Part shown: positions 17,265-26,891 of the stretch, one piece after another
Layout of the letters: every line of letters starts with the position of its first letter
How positions within the stretch are numbered: position 1 is the stretch's first letter
Source: Ruminococcus sp.
GTDB taxonomy: Bacteria > Bacillota > Clostridia > Oscillospirales > Acutalibacteraceae
Assembly (NCBI GenBank): GCA_017416065.1
Contig: JAFQDM010000016.1
Location: 47,241 to 111,240 of the forward strand
DNA length: 64,000 nucleotides
Direction: 5' to 3'
Position numbers and translations under genes: made by a program
Notes under the pieces: model-generated
What the model saw: the letters and a program-made list of their open reading frames with translations, nothing else
Database searches by the model: none
Told to the model about the DNA's origin: nothing

Positions 17265-18878
17265 ATGAACGAAAACAACAGCTCCCCAAATATATCTGAA
17301 GACAGCAACGCAGATTCTATTTTGCAATCCGCAAGTGTTAACACAAAAGAAAAAACTATCAAGGGTCTCTTCTGGGGATATCTTGAAAAATTAGGCGGAG
17401 AGCTTGTGGCTCTTGTAGTTTCCGTTGTTCTTGCCAGACTCTTAGGCCCTGAAGCCTACGGAATTATTCCGCTTATTATTGTGTTCACCTCTATTCTTGG
17501 GGTTATTGTGCAGGGTGGATTCGGCTCTGCACTCATTCAGAAAAAGGATGCAGATAAAATAGATTTCTCCACTGTATTTTACTTTCAGTTGACGCTTTCT
17601 GCTCTGCTGTACACAGGTATGTTCTTTGCAGCACCCCTTATTTCTGCTTTCTACAACAACCCGTATCTTACCTCTATGGTCAGGGTACTGTCCTTATCCC
17701 TCATTATAGGCGCGATAAACAACGTTCAGCACGCGTATATCTCCAAAACCATGCAGTTTAAGAAATTCTTCTTTGCCTCCTTTACGGGTACTGTAGTTTC
17801 CGGAATCGTTGGAGTCGTGCTGGCATTTGTTATTACAAGCAGCACGGGTAACCCAGTGTACGGCGCATGGGCACTTATTGCCCAGAAGCTTACAGACCAC
17901 ATCATAGATACGGTCTTTCTGTGGTTTACGGTTAAATGGAGACCTGCTCTCAAATTCTCCTTTAAAAGGCTCAAGTCCCTTTTTTCCTACGGATGGAAGA
18001 TACTTGTTTCAAGCTTTATAGATACTGTCTACAAGGATATCAACACACTTATCATCGGCAAGGCATACACATCCTCAGACCTTGCATACTACAACAAGGG
18101 TAACGCTTACCCTAAGCTTATAATGAACAACCTGAACCAGGCGATTCAGCACGTGCTTTTCCCTGCCCTTTCAAGCCATCAGGAAAACACGGAAAAGGTC
18201 AAAAGTATGACCCGCCGTGCAATGAAAACAAGCTCTTACCTTGTTTTCCCTGCTATGATGGGTTTTGCCGCAATTGCAGAATCCTTCCTCTACATTTTGC
18301 TGGGTGAGGCCTGGCTTCCTGCAGTACCCTTTATGTGGATAGCCTGCTTTAACTTTGCAATGTGGCCCATACACACAACAAATCTGCAGGCAATTCAGGC
18401 AATGGGCAAAAGCGGAACCTTTCTTGTTGCAGAGATCATCAAGAAAACTTCAAACCTTTTGTTCCTTGCAGCAGGTGTATTTATTGCCTGGTCCCTTGCT
18501 TTTGAAAGCACAACGGACTCCGTAATAGTAATTGCACTCAGCTCTGTTTTTGCAGAGATCGTCTGTGTGTTTGTAAACGCCTGGCCAAACAAAAAGATCA
18601 TAGGCTACGGCTTTTTGCAACAGTTCAGGGACGTACTCCCTGCCGTGCTTATGTCCGTTATAATGGGTGCGGCTGTGTTCGCCGTAAACCTCATTCCCTT
18701 TTCTGCGCTTATTGCAGATCCTTTTGCAACTGCGGTCATAAAGCTCATAGCTCAGACCCTCACCGGTGTTGGAGTATATCTGCTTCTGTCCGTTGTGTTT
18801 AAAGTTGACAGCTTCAGATACATCCTTGCAACAATAAAGGAATTCAAGAATAAAAAGAAAAAGAAGTCTACCAATTAA
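17265..18878 (+). CDS. Wzx-type flippase, MOP superfamily
   Basis: A 537-residue membrane protein with about 14 hydrophobic segments and a polar N-terminal tail of roughly 40 residues. It should move lipid-linked repeat units across the cytoplasmic membrane. The start of the conserved part reads KTIKGLFWGYLEKLGGELVA, followed by LARLLGPEAYGIIPL, which is the TuaB/RfbX-like pattern. The C-terminus ends in a Lys-rich tail. The ATG at 17265 is preferred over earlier in-frame codons, because AAAGG is 10 bases before it and the upstream frame overlaps the preceding gene. A second, dissimilar flippase is at 29297-30811. Confidence 0.9.
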   Translation: MNENNSSPNISEDSNADSILQSASVNTKEKTIKGLFWGYLEKLGGELVALVVSVVLARLLGPEAYGIIPLIIVFTSILGVIVQGGFGSALIQKKDADKIDFSTVFYFQLTLSALLYTGMFFAAPLISAFYNNPYLTSMVRVLSLSLIIGAINNVQHAYISKTMQFKKFFFASFTGTVVSGIVGVVLAFVITSSTGNPVYGAWALIAQKLTDHIIDTVFLWFTVKWRPALKFSFKRLKSLFSYGWKILVSSFIDTVYKDINTLIIGKAYTSSDLAYYNKGNAYPKLIMNNLNQAIQHVLFPALSSHQENTEKVKSMTRRAMKTSSYLVFPAMMGFAAIAESFLYILLGEAWLPAVPFMWIACFNFAMWPIHTTNLQAIQAMGKSGTFLVAEIIKKTSNLLFLAAGVFIAWSLAFESTTDSVIVIALSSVFAEIVCVFVNAWPNKKIIGYGFLQQFRDVLPAVLMSVIMGAAVFAVNLIPFSALIADPFATAVIKLIAQTLTGVGVYLLLSVVFKVDSFRYILATIKEFKNKKKKKSTN

Positions 18879-18904
18879 ACCTTTAGTGAAGGGCGGCGAG
18901 CCTC

Positions 18905-19825
18905 TTGCTGTGTAATTCTCCCATAGAGTTTATTGACAATCTTTATGATAATCAAATATACATAAAGCGCGAGGACAAGCTTCCTTTCTCCTTTGGAGGC
19001 AACAAGGTGCGCTTTGCCCATGCCTTTGTACGGGATATGCGTGCTCAGGGTAAAAATGCCCTCATTGCCTACGGCTCAAAAAGCTCAAACCTGTGCCGCG
19101 TACTGGCACAGCTTTGCTTTGACGAAAGCATACCCTGTTCGGTTGTATTCAGCGAGTCGGAAAATCACATCACAAACAACTCAAAAATTGTGAACACCCT
19201 GGGTGTGCGTGAATATTGTTGCGAGAAATCAGAGGTTGCAAAAACCGTGGCAAAAGCCATCAATGACTTTGAGCAGGAGGGCTACAAGCCTTATTATATT
19301 TACGGCACAACCCTCGGCACAGGCAACGAGCTTACTCCGGTAAGAGCCTACACAGCTGTTTATGATGAAATTTCCGAATACGAAAAATCAGAAGCTGTAA
19401 GCTTTGACTACATATTCCTTGCAACAGGTACCGCCGCCTCTTACTCAGGGCTTATGTGCGGTGCTGCTCAAAAAGGGCATAGCCCCAATATTATAGGAAT
19501 TTCCGTTGCAAGGGATGCAAACAGGTGCAAGGAGATAATCAAAGAAAACACAAGGCTTTTCTTTGGAAAAGATCTGCACCTTTCCCCCGTTATTACCGAC
19601 AAATATCTCTTTGGAGGATACTCCTTCACCTGCGACGAAGAGCTTTCGGAAATTGATTTTATCTTTGACAAATATCAAATTCCCCTTGACCCCACCTACA
19701 CAGGCAAGGCGTTCTTCGGAATGAAGGAGTATCTGAAGAGTCATAACATAAAAGATAAAAACATTCTGTTTATCCACACAGGAGGTTATCCTATCTTCTG
19801 TGACTATAAAAACATTAAGCTTTGA
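18905..19825 (+). CDS. Pyridoxal-phosphate enzyme, ACC deaminase / D-cysteine desulfhydrase type
   Basis: A 306-residue fold-type II PLP protein. The cofactor lysine lies in KREDKLPFSFGGNKVRFAHA (22-41), in the GGNK motif of ACC deaminases and D-cysteine desulfhydrases. A Ser/Asn segment GSKSSNLCRVLAQL follows, and the C-terminal HTGGYPIF (about 289-296) matches the family end. Relatives act on D-amino acids or small cyclic amino acids, and the substrate is not readable here. The start is TTG at 18905, with GGGCGG about 8 bases upstream; no ATG fits the family N-terminus. It opens a three-gene block with an ATP-grasp protein and an aminotransferase, consistent with making and attaching an unusual amino acid. 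Confidence 0.75.
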   Translation: MLCNSPIEFIDNLYDNQIYIKREDKLPFSFGGNKVRFAHAFVRDMRAQGKNALIAYGSKSSNLCRVLAQLCFDESIPCSVVFSESENHITNNSKIVNTLGVREYCCEKSEVAKTVAKAINDFEQEGYKPYYIYGTTLGTGNELTPVRAYTAVYDEISEYEKSEAVSFDYIFLATGTAASYSGLMCGAAQKGHSPNIIGISVARDANRCKEIIKENTRLFFGKDLHLSPVITDKYLFGGYSFTCDEELSEIDFIFDKYQIPLDPTYTGKAFFGMKEYLKSHNIKDKNILFIHTGGYPIFCDYKNIKL

Positions 19826-19837
19826 GGCTGATATTCT

Positions 19838-20863
19838 ATGAACATACTACTCACCTCTGCAGGCAGACGAAGCTATCTGGTCAAATACTTCAAGGAAGCT
19901 CTGGGCGACTGCGGACTTGTCCACGCGGCAAACTCCACCCCTCTTTCCACAGCTTTTCTCTATGCAGACAAAACCGTCGTCACTCCTCTTATCTATGACG
20001 ATGAATACATTCCCTTCCTCCTTGACTACTGCAAAAATAACAGCATCAATGCCATAATAAGCCTTTTTGACATAGACCTTATGGTGCTTGCTCAAAACAA
20101 GTCAGCTTTTGAGGCACAGGGAATCCGCGTTATTGTTGCAGATGAAAATGCAATCGATACCTGCAACGACAAGTGGAACACCTACCGCTTCTGCCTTGAA
20201 AACTCCATCAACACTCCCAAAACATATATAAGCACAGACTCCGCTTTGGAAGATATAAGAAATGGCAAGCTTGCATTTCCTTTATATGTAAAGCCTCGCT
20301 GGGGTATGGGCTCTCTCTCCGTTTTCTGTGCAGAAAATGAGGAGGAGTTGCGCATTTTCTACAGCAAATCAAAGCGAGAGATAGAAAACAGCTATCTGAA
20401 ATATGAATCTGCGGCAAACCGTGCCGAGTGCGTGCTTATACAGGAGTCCCTTAAGGGTCAGGAATACGGCATAGACGTTATTAACGACCTTGACGGAAAC
20501 TACCAAAACACCATCATCAGGCAAAAATATGCAATGCGCTCCGGCGAGACAGATGCGGCAATCATTGCAGAAAACGATGCCATCAAAGCTTTGGGAAAAA
20601 AGATCAGCCGCAAGCTGCGCCACCCTGCCAACCTGGATGCCGATGTTTTCCTTGTTGACGGTGTGCCTTATCTTCTGGAGATGAATGCACGCTTTGGAGG
20701 CGGATACCCCTTCTCTCACGTAGCAGGAGTCAATATGCCTCTTGCAATAATCCGTTGGCTCAGCAAAGCTTATGTTTCTCCTGATATCCTATCCGCTAAA
20801 GTAGGCGTTATGGCATCCAAGGAACTTGTCATCAGCGTCTTTCCTCAAGATTTTTTGAAATGA
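19838..20863 (+). CDS. CarB-like ATP-grasp protein
   Basis: A 341-residue protein with a small N-terminal Rossmann-like part (LTSAGRRSYLVKYFKEAL, 5-22) and an ATP-grasp domain. Visible ATP-grasp features are PLYVKPRWGMGSLSV (about 147-161), VLIQESLKGQEYGIDVINDL (about 201-220), and the terminal metal site LLEMNARFGGGYPFS. This is the architecture of PylC-like and carbamoyl-phosphate-synthetase-like ligases that are common in capsule loci. It should join a carboxylate to an amine, with ATP. Thirteen bases separate it from the PLP gene, and the aminotransferase follows within a few bases. The substrate is unknown. Confidence 0.8.
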   Translation: MNILLTSAGRRSYLVKYFKEALGDCGLVHAANSTPLSTAFLYADKTVVTPLIYDDEYIPFLLDYCKNNSINAIISLFDIDLMVLAQNKSAFEAQGIRVIVADENAIDTCNDKWNTYRFCLENSINTPKTYISTDSALEDIRNGKLAFPLYVKPRWGMGSLSVFCAENEEELRIFYSKSKREIENSYLKYESAANRAECVLIQESLKGQEYGIDVINDLDGNYQNTIIRQKYAMRSGETDAAIIAENDAIKALGKKISRKLRHPANLDADVFLVDGVPYLLEMNARFGGGYPFSHVAGVNMPLAIIRWLSKAYVSPDILSAKVGVMASKELVISVFPQDFLK

Positions 20864-20873
20864 GGTGTCCTCT

Positions 20874-21977
20874 TTGAGTGACAAAATTTTGGTAACACGC
20901 TCCTCCATTCCTTCCGTTTCTGAGTATATGGAGGAAGTGTCCTCTGTTTTTGAATCGCATTTCCTTACAAATATGGGGCCAAAGCACGACAAACTGTGCG
21001 AGGGGCTCACTGAATATCTGGGTGTGCCGAACATTTCTCTATTCTCAAACGGCCATATGGCGCTGGAGCTTTGCCTGCAGGCCTTCGACCTGAAGGGTGA
21101 GGTAATTACCACCCCCTTCACCTTTGCATCCACCACCCATGCTATTGTGCGCTGCGGGCTCACCCCCGTATTTTGCGACATTGACCCTGTAACATATACT
21201 ATCGACGCCTCCAAAATCGAGGCGCTAATTACAGATAAGACCTGTGCCATTGTACCCGTTCACGTTTACGGTAACCTTTGCGACACAGAAAAAATAGAAG
21301 AAATTGCAAAAAAGTACAACCTGAAGGTCATCTATGATGCCGCCCACGCCTTTGGGGTAAAAAAAGACGGAATCGGTGCAGGCAATTTCGGAGATGCCTC
21401 TATGTTCAGCTTTCACGCTACAAAGGTATTCAACACCATTGAAGGCGGTGCCGTAACCTACAAGGACAAGGCTCTGGGAGAAAAGCTCCACATACTGCGC
21501 AACTTCGGAATTCTTGACCAGGAAACGGTCTGCGACGTGGGCGCAAATGCCAAGATGAACGAATTCCAGGCAGCTATGGGTATTTGTAACCTCCGTCATA
21601 TTGACGAAGAGATCGCAAAGCGCAAAGCTGTATATGACCGATATATGGAACACCTTGAGGGCATAAAGGGACTGACCCTGTGCAAGATCCCCTCAGATGT
21701 AAAATCAAACTACGCATATCTGCCTATAGTTTTTGACGAAGCTAAGTTTAATAAAACAAGAGATGAGGTTTTTGCAGATCTTGCAAGCGAGAATATCTTT
21801 GCAAGAAAGTACTTCTACCCCTTGGTGCAGGACTATGATTGCTATAAGAGCATCTACGATTCAAGCAAAACCCCGGTTGCAAAATTCATCGCAGACAGAG
21901 TGCTCACCCTGCCAATGTACGCAGACCTGAGCTTTGAAGCAGTAGATAAGATCTGCTCCATCATCCTGAACAAATAA
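20874..21977 (+). CDS. DegT/DnrJ/EryC1-type aminotransferase
   Basis: A 367-residue PLP aminotransferase of the sugar-aminotransferase family. Motifs are TTPFTFASTTHAIVRCGL (82-99), DAAHAFG (155-161, with the cofactor-contacting Asp) and FSFHATKVFNTIEGG, with the Schiff-base Lys in HATK. Members usually convert a keto-deoxy nucleotide sugar to the amino sugar. TTG at 20874 is preferred, with GAGGTG ending 6 bases before it; a GTG at 20865 would lie inside that ribosome site. With RmlA and RmlB downstream, the dTDP-4-keto-6-deoxyglucose intermediate could be its substrate, giving an amino-deoxy sugar. Confidence 0.85.
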   Translation: MSDKILVTRSSIPSVSEYMEEVSSVFESHFLTNMGPKHDKLCEGLTEYLGVPNISLFSNGHMALELCLQAFDLKGEVITTPFTFASTTHAIVRCGLTPVFCDIDPVTYTIDASKIEALITDKTCAIVPVHVYGNLCDTEKIEEIAKKYNLKVIYDAAHAFGVKKDGIGAGNFGDASMFSFHATKVFNTIEGGAVTYKDKALGEKLHILRNFGILDQETVCDVGANAKMNEFQAAMGICNLRHIDEEIAKRKAVYDRYMEHLEGIKGLTLCKIPSDVKSNYAYLPIVFDEAKFNKTRDEVFADLASENIFARKYFYPLVQDYDCYKSIYDSSKTPVAKFIADRVLTLPMYADLSFEAVDKICSIILNK

Positions 21978-21989
21978 GAGGTGAATTCT

Positions 21990-22970
21990 ATGACAAAGCC
22001 CCTTGTAAGCATAATCACTCCCTGCTACAACGGAGAGAAGTCTGCTCACAGGATGATAGAATCTATTCTCAATCAGACCTATTCTCCCATTGAGTATATA
22101 TTTATCAATGACGGCTCCACGGATAAAACCGAGGAACTTTTCAACTCTTATTTCCCTCAGTTTGAGGAAAAGGGAATCAAGGTTATTTACAGATATCAGG
22201 AAAACGCAGGGCAGTCAACTGCTGTAAATCTGGGACTCAAGCTTTTTACGGGGGATTACCTCTGCTGGACAGATGCAGACGATATCCTCTTCCCGGATTC
22301 TGTTGAAAAAAGGGTTAAATTCCTGGAGGGTCACCCCGAGTACGGATGCGTGCAGTCCGATGCCTACATTGTCAGGGAAGATGATTTAGACACACCCGTA
22401 AAAAAAATCTCCGAGGGTTTTCCAAAATCAGCAGAAGAAGATCAGTTTGAGCTGTGCTTGCGTGGAGAAAGCTTTATCTGCTGCCATTGCTTTATGGTCA
22501 GAACAAGCGCCTTAGTTGACGTACTTCCCTCCAAAGCGATTTACACCGGCAGAAGAGAACAAAACATACAGCTGATGCTACCTGTTTATTATAAATACAA
22601 ACGGTATTTCTTAAGTGAACCCTTATGCAGCTACGTTGTGTCTGCAGAGAGTCATTCTCACGGCCAAGAAGGTAAGGCCGAGCGCCTTCTTAAGCAGACG
22701 GACGGGTATATTGATATCTTTACAACTACATTAAATGGTATTGATATGCCGGAAAGCGAGCGCAAAAAATATATTGATATAATTATGAATATATACGCCC
22801 ACAGAAAGCTCAGCTTAAGTGTTAAGCTTAAAGATAAAGTTCTTGCCAAAGAGCAGTTGAGAATATTAAAAGACATAGGTACAGACAGAGCCCGTGATCA
22901 TTTTGCGGCCTTAGCTGCAGGCTCTGTTATTCTGACACCTTTATATAAAATTATCAAAAAGTTTTTCTGA
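21990..22970 (+). CDS. Glycosyltransferase family 2
   Basis: A 326-residue GT-A glycosyltransferase. It has [20 protein letters not shown] (6-25), [14 protein letters not shown] (38-51) and the metal site WTDADD (93-98), then LFPDSVEKR. The C-terminus contains a weak hydrophobic segment ([15 protein letters not shown]) that may contact the membrane. The ATG at 21990 has GAGGTG 7 bases upstream; a GTG at 21981 is part of that site. The gene ends 47 bases before rmlA. The donor is unknown; its place next to the dTDP-sugar genes hints at a deoxy-sugar donor. Confidence 0.87.
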   Translation: MTKPLVSIITPCYNGEKSAHRMIESILNQTYSPIEYIFINDGSTDKTEELFNSYFPQFEEKGIKVIYRYQENAGQSTAVNLGLKLFTGDYLCWTDADDILFPDSVEKRVKFLEGHPEYGCVQSDAYIVREDDLDTPVKKISEGFPKSAEEDQFELCLRGESFICCHCFMVRTSALVDVLPSKAIYTGRREQNIQLMLPVYYKYKRYFLSEPLCSYVVSAESHSHGQEGKAERLLKQTDGYIDIFTTTLNGIDMPESERKKYIDIIMNIYAHRKLSLSVKLKDKVLAKEQLRILKDIGTDRARDHFAALAAGSVILTPLYKIIKKFF

Positions 22971-23017
22971 GATCCTTACCCAAAGCACACAGGAGTATTT
23001 ATAAGGAGTGGAGTACA

Positions 23018-23902
23018 ATGAAAGGTATAATCCTTGCCGGCGGAGCCGGAACCAGACTATATCCCCTGACACAGGTGACCTCCAAACAGCTTTTGCCTGT
23101 TTACGACAAACCTATGATCTTCTATCCTCTGTCAACGCTTATGCTGGCAGGAATACGGGATATTCTTATAATCTCCACCCCTCAGGATACCCCAAACTTT
23201 GAACGCTTACTGGGAGACGGATCAAGATACGGAATCAACCTTTCCTATAAGGTTCAGCCTTCACCTGACGGATTGGCTCAGGCCTTTATTCTGGGAGAAG
23301 ATTTCATAGGAGACGACTCCTGTGCAATGATTCTGGGAGACAACATATTTTACGGCAACGGCCTCTCCAGGCTTCTGAAGGAAGCAAAGCTTAGTGCCGA
23401 AAACGGTAAAGCCACCATCTTCGGCTACTATGTAAACGATCCGGAACGCTTCGGAATCGTTGAATTTGACAAAGACGGCAGAGTTATATCCGTTGAAGAA
23501 AAGCCTCAGAACCCCAAATCCAACTACTGTATCACCGGCCTTTATTTCTATGACAACAGAGTTGTAAAAATGGCAAAGCAAATCAAGCCCTCAGCAAGAG
23601 GAGAGCTGGAAATAACAGACCTGAACCGCCTCTACCTTGAGCAAAAGGATCTTAACGTTCAGATTATGGGCAGAGGATTTGCCTGGCTGGATACAGGCAC
23701 AATGGACTCTCTTATTGATGCATCAAACTTTGTTCAGATTACGGAAACACGTCAGTCACTTATGATCTCCGTGCCTGAGGAGATCGCTTTTATTAATAAA
23801 TGGATAACCAAAGAAGAGCTCCTTGAGGCTGCCGAACAATACGGCAAAAGCCCCTACGGAGAATATCTGAAAAAGGTTGCGCAGGAGCGCTACAGATACT
23901 GA
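23018..23902 (+). CDS. rmlA: Glucose-1-phosphate thymidylyltransferase
   Basis: A 294-residue enzyme making dTDP-glucose from dTTP and glucose-1-phosphate. The nucleotide loop is [13 protein letters not shown] (6-18), followed by [29 protein letters not shown] and the product-site segment [19 protein letters not shown] are conserved. The length is normal for RmlA. AAGGAG lies 10 bases before the ATG. It begins the A-C-B block of the dTDP-deoxy-sugar pathway. Confidence 0.97.
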   Translation: MKGIILAGGAGTRLYPLTQVTSKQLLPVYDKPMIFYPLSTLMLAGIRDILIISTPQDTPNFERLLGDGSRYGINLSYKVQPSPDGLAQAFILGEDFIGDDSCAMILGDNIFYGNGLSRLLKEAKLSAENGKATIFGYYVNDPERFGIVEFDKDGRVISVEEKPQNPKSNYCITGLYFYDNRVVKMAKQIKPSARGELEITDLNRLYLEQKDLNVQIMGRGFAWLDTGTMDSLIDASNFVQITETRQSLMISVPEEIAFINKWITKEELLEAAEQYGKSPYGEYLKKVAQERYRY

Positions 23903-23928
23903 GATAACATAACCGAGAGGTTTAGCAT

Positions 23929-24483
23929 ATGAGTAATTTTACCTTTGAAAAAACATTCATAGACGGAGTATACATAATCACCCCAAAAGTGTTTGGAGAT
24001 GAACGTGGGTACTTTATGGAGACCTACAAAGAGTCCGACTTTAAGGAGGGAGGCATCGATTGCCACTTTCTGCAGGACAACCAATCCAAATCCCGCAAGG
24101 GTGTGCTGAGGGGTCTGCATTTTCAAAAGCAGTATCCCCAGGCAAAGCTTGTGCGCGTTATAAGCGGTGAGGTCTACGACGTTGCTGTTGACCTGAGGAA
24201 ATCAAGTCCTACTTACGGCAAATTTGTGGGAGTTGTGCTTTCTGCAGAAAACAAAAAGCAATTCTTTGTGCCCCGAGGCTTTGCCCACGGCTTCCTTGTG
24301 CTTTCAGATGAAGCGGAATTTGTTTATAAATGCGACAACCTCTATCATCCCGAAGACGAGGGTGGACTTATATACAATGATAAAACCATCGGAATTGATT
24401 GGCCTGAAGGGTACGATGTGATCCTCAGCGAAAAAGACAAGCACTTCCCGAGTTTTGAAGCCCTTGATTTCTACTACGATTAA
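23929..24483 (+). CDS. rmlC: dTDP-4-dehydrorhamnose 3,5-epimerase
   Basis: A 184-residue cupin-type epimerase acting on dTDP-4-keto-6-deoxyglucose. Key motifs are DERGYFMETYKESDF (24-38), LQDNQSKSRKGVLRGLHFQK (47-66, with the catalytic His after GL) and FVPRGFAHGFLVLSD (about 112-126). The length matches the family. GAGAGG is about 11 bases upstream of the ATG. It lies between rmlA and rmlB, 26 and 21 bases apart. Confidence 0.96.
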   Translation: MSNFTFEKTFIDGVYIITPKVFGDERGYFMETYKESDFKEGGIDCHFLQDNQSKSRKGVLRGLHFQKQYPQAKLVRVISGEVYDVAVDLRKSSPTYGKFVGVVLSAENKKQFFVPRGFAHGFLVLSDEAEFVYKCDNLYHPEDEGGLIYNDKTIGIDWPEGYDVILSEKDKHFPSFEALDFYYD

Positions 24484-24504
24484 TCCACATACGGAGGTAA
24501 GACC

Positions 24505-25524
24505 ATGAATATTCTTGTAACAGGCGGTGCTGGCTTTATCGGCGCAAACTTTGTATATTACGAGCTTAAGAATCATCCCGAGGACCGCATCGTATGTCTT
24601 GATAAGCTCACCTATGCAGGCAATCTGCAAACCCTTGACGATGCAATGAAGTGCTCAAACTTCAGATTTGTAAAGGGAGACATTGCAGACAGAGAATGTG
24701 TATTCAAGCTTTTTGAAGAAGAGCATTTTGATATTGTAGTCAACTTTGCTGCAGAAAGTCACGTTGACCGTTCCGTTGAAAATCCCGAGATCTTTCTTAA
24801 AACCAACATCCTTGGCACACAGACTCTTATGGATGCCTGCCGCGAATACGGAATAGTGCGCTATCACCAGGTTTCCACAGATGAGGTTTACGGTGACCTT
24901 CCTCTTGACAGACCCGACCTGTTCTTTACGGAGGAAACACCCATCCACACCTCTTCACCCTACAGCGCCTCCAAGGCTTCTGCAGACCTGCTGGTGCTTG
25001 CCTATGCCCGCACCTTTAAGCTGCCTGTATCAATTACGCGCTGCTCTAACAACTACGGACCTTACCATTTCCCCGAAAAGCTCATTCCTCTGATGATATC
25101 CCGTGCTCTTGCAGATGAAAGCCTGCCCGTGTACGGCAAAGGAGAGAACGTCCGTGATTGGCTCTACGTTGAAGACCACTGCTCCGCTATTGACCTTGTT
25201 ATCCGCAAGGGCAGAGTAGGAGAGGTTTATAACATAGGCGGACACAACGAACGCACAAACCTTGAGGTCGTAAAGACCATTCTCAGGCTTCTTAATAAGC
25301 CCGAGAGCCTTATTACATACGTAACAGACAGACCCGGACACGATATGCGCTATGCCATTGACCCCACCAAGATCCACACAGAGCTTGGCTGGCTGCCTGA
25401 AACCTCCTTTGACGAGGGTATAAAGCGCACCATTCAGTGGTATCTTGATAATGAGGATTGGTGGCAGAATATCCTTAAGGGAGATTATCAGAACTACTAT
25501 GAGAGAATGTACTCAAACAGATAA
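24505..25524 (+). CDS. rmlB: dTDP-glucose 4,6-dehydratase
   Basis: A 339-residue extended short-chain dehydrogenase/reductase. The NAD motif [11 protein letters not shown] is at 6-16. [19 protein letters not shown] with the Thr-Asp-Glu catalytic set, and YSASKAS (YxxxK) are all present, then [20 protein letters not shown]. It converts dTDP-glucose to dTDP-4-keto-6-deoxyglucose. GGAGG precedes the ATG. No rmlD reductase is found in the window, so L-rhamnose is not assured. The last 26 bases overlap the next gene. Confidence 0.97.
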   Translation: MNILVTGGAGFIGANFVYYELKNHPEDRIVCLDKLTYAGNLQTLDDAMKCSNFRFVKGDIADRECVFKLFEEEHFDIVVNFAAESHVDRSVENPEIFLKTNILGTQTLMDACREYGIVRYHQVSTDEVYGDLPLDRPDLFFTEETPIHTSSPYSASKASADLLVLAYARTFKLPVSITRCSNNYGPYHFPEKLIPLMISRALADESLPVYGKGENVRDWLYVEDHCSAIDLVIRKGRVGEVYNIGGHNERTNLEVVKTILRLLNKPESLITYVTDRPGHDMRYAIDPTKIHTELGWLPETSFDEGIKRTIQWYLDNEDWWQNILKGDYQNYYERMYSNR

Positions 25525-26362
25525 AAAGCGCTTTTTCTCCAAAAGCAGGGTTTTGCTTATGGTTCTTGCAGCTCTTCTGGTTGCTTTCTTAATAAGCCTC
25601 TATGTGAGCAATTCCTGCATCAAGATCACCCGGCATACCCTGGAGAGTGAAAAGATCACAGCCCCCGTGCGACTGGCCGTTATCTCTGACCTGCACTCAA
25701 AGGAATTTGCAAACAGCAATGCAGATCTTTACTCAAAAATCGCAAAGGCAAAGCCTGACCTTATTCTGACTGTGGGAGATATGATCTCCGACAAGAATTG
25801 TGATGCGCAGGGCATTGAATATCACAAGGAAGTTCTGACGAAGCTTTGCGATATAGCTCCCGTTTATTGCTCGCTGGGGAATCACGAAAGACATTCCACA
25901 CAGCTTGAAAGCATCAAGGAATCTATTGCGCAAGCAGGCGCTGTTTTGCTGGAGAGATCCTATGCAGATGTTGAACTAAACGGCAACAAGCTTCGATTGT
26001 TTGGCCTGAGCTACTACCTTTCCTGGGACGAAGAAGCAAACGGCTTTATCTCAGAGGCACTGCTGACGGATTCTGATGTTTTCAGTCTGCTTTTGTGCCA
26101 CAACCCGGAGTTTTATGTGTGGGGAATCAAAAACTATCCCATTGACCTTATGGTCAGCGGTCACACCCACGGCGGTATGCTGAAGCTCCCCTTGTTAGGA
26201 CCCGTCTATGCTCCCGAGCAAGGATGGTTTCCCGAATATGCGGCAGGGTTTTACAAGGAAGAAAACGGATACCTTGCAGTTACCACGGGATTGGGCTCCT
26301 CTCCTGAATATATGCCCAGGGTATTTAACCGCCCCGAGATTATGATAATAGATGTGAAGTAA
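25499..26362 (+). CDS. Membrane-anchored metallophosphoesterase
   Basis: A 287-residue calcineurin-like phosphoesterase. One N-terminal membrane helix (about 17-36) anchors it. The metal-binding motifs are ISDLH (about 62-66), GDM (about 91-93), GNHER (about 124-128), LCHNPE and SGHTHGG (about 217-223). The order and spacing fit the YkuE/YaeI-like lipid or nucleotide phosphoesterases, with the active site probably outside the cell. The ATG at 25499 lies inside rmlB; AAGGGAG is 14 bases before it, so the start is not fully certain. Its role in the locus could be to remove a phosphate from a lipid carrier, but that is inference. Confidence 0.82.
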   Translation: MRECTQTDKKRFFSKSRVLLMVLAALLVAFLISLYVSNSCIKITRHTLESEKITAPVRLAVISDLHSKEFANSNADLYSKIAKAKPDLILTVGDMISDKNCDAQGIEYHKEVLTKLCDIAPVYCSLGNHERHSTQLESIKESIAQAGAVLLERSYADVELNGNKLRLFGLSYYLSWDEEANGFISEALLTDSDVFSLLLCHNPEFYVWGIKNYPIDLMVSGHTHGGMLKLPLLGPVYAPEQGWFPEYAAGFYKEENGYLAVTTGLGSSPEYMPRVFNRPEIMIIDVK

Positions 26363-26363
26363 A

Positions 26364-26888
26364 ATGGACAAACCTTTAGAAATAGAATACAAATATCTGA
26401 TCTCCTATCCCAATATTTCAGAGCTTCAGACTCAGCCTGAATACAAGGTTGAAGAAATGTGTCAGGTTTACGTAGAGCTTCCCGAGGGCACAGACGAAAA
26501 CGGCAGATACTGCCGAATCAGAAGTGTCAGAGGCAAGGACGGAATTAAATACATCAAAACCTTTAAGGAAACCATCTCCCATATGACACGGATAGAGATC
26601 GAATCTGAAATTACGGAAGAAGAATTCAAAACACTTCTGAATTACAGGCGCAGAGGCTACTCCCCCATATATAAGCACAGGCACACCTTCTGCCTCTTTG
26701 GCTTTACCTACGAGGTAGATGTGTTCCCCTTTTGGGATGACAGAGCCTACCTGGAGATCGAGGTGGACTCCGAAGACACAAAGCCTCCCATCCCGGATTT
26801 TATCCGTATTATCAAGGACGTAACGGAGGACATAAGATACCGCAACACAGCCCTTGCACAAAAAATCATAACAGAAGATATAAACTAA
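26364..26888 (+). CDS. CYTH-domain protein (triphosphate tunnel metalloenzyme)
   Basis: A 174-residue protein with the family's ExExK motif as EIEYKYLI at residues 6-13. Basic strand signals follow: RCRIRSVRG-like RYCRIRSVRG (about 48-57), YIKTFKE (63-69), and an acidic strand YLEIEVDSED (about 130-139). The CYTH fold forms a tunnel that binds triphosphates, as in thiamine triphosphatase, polyphosphatases or class IV adenylate cyclase. The start follows the previous stop by 1 base and has only a weak ribosome site, so coupling with the phosphoesterase is likely. The substrate is unknown. It is the last gene before the convergent terminator. Confidence 0.8.
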   Translation: MDKPLEIEYKYLISYPNISELQTQPEYKVEEMCQVYVELPEGTDENGRYCRIRSVRGKDGIKYIKTFKETISHMTRIEIESEITEEEFKTLLNYRRRGYSPIYKHRHTFCLFGFTYEVDVFPFWDDRAYLEIEVDSEDTKPPIPDFIRIIKDVTEDIRYRNTALAQKIITEDIN

Positions 26889-26891
26889 AAA

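Noticed and set aside
20865-20873. GTG at 20865 as start of the DegT aminotransferase
   Set aside because: It overlaps the GAGGTG ribosome site; TTG at 20874 is correctly spaced.
659-26888. Insertion sequence or prophage origin of the polysaccharide locus
   Set aside because: No transposase, integrase or flanking direct repeats were found. Horizontal transfer is still possible but is not visible.
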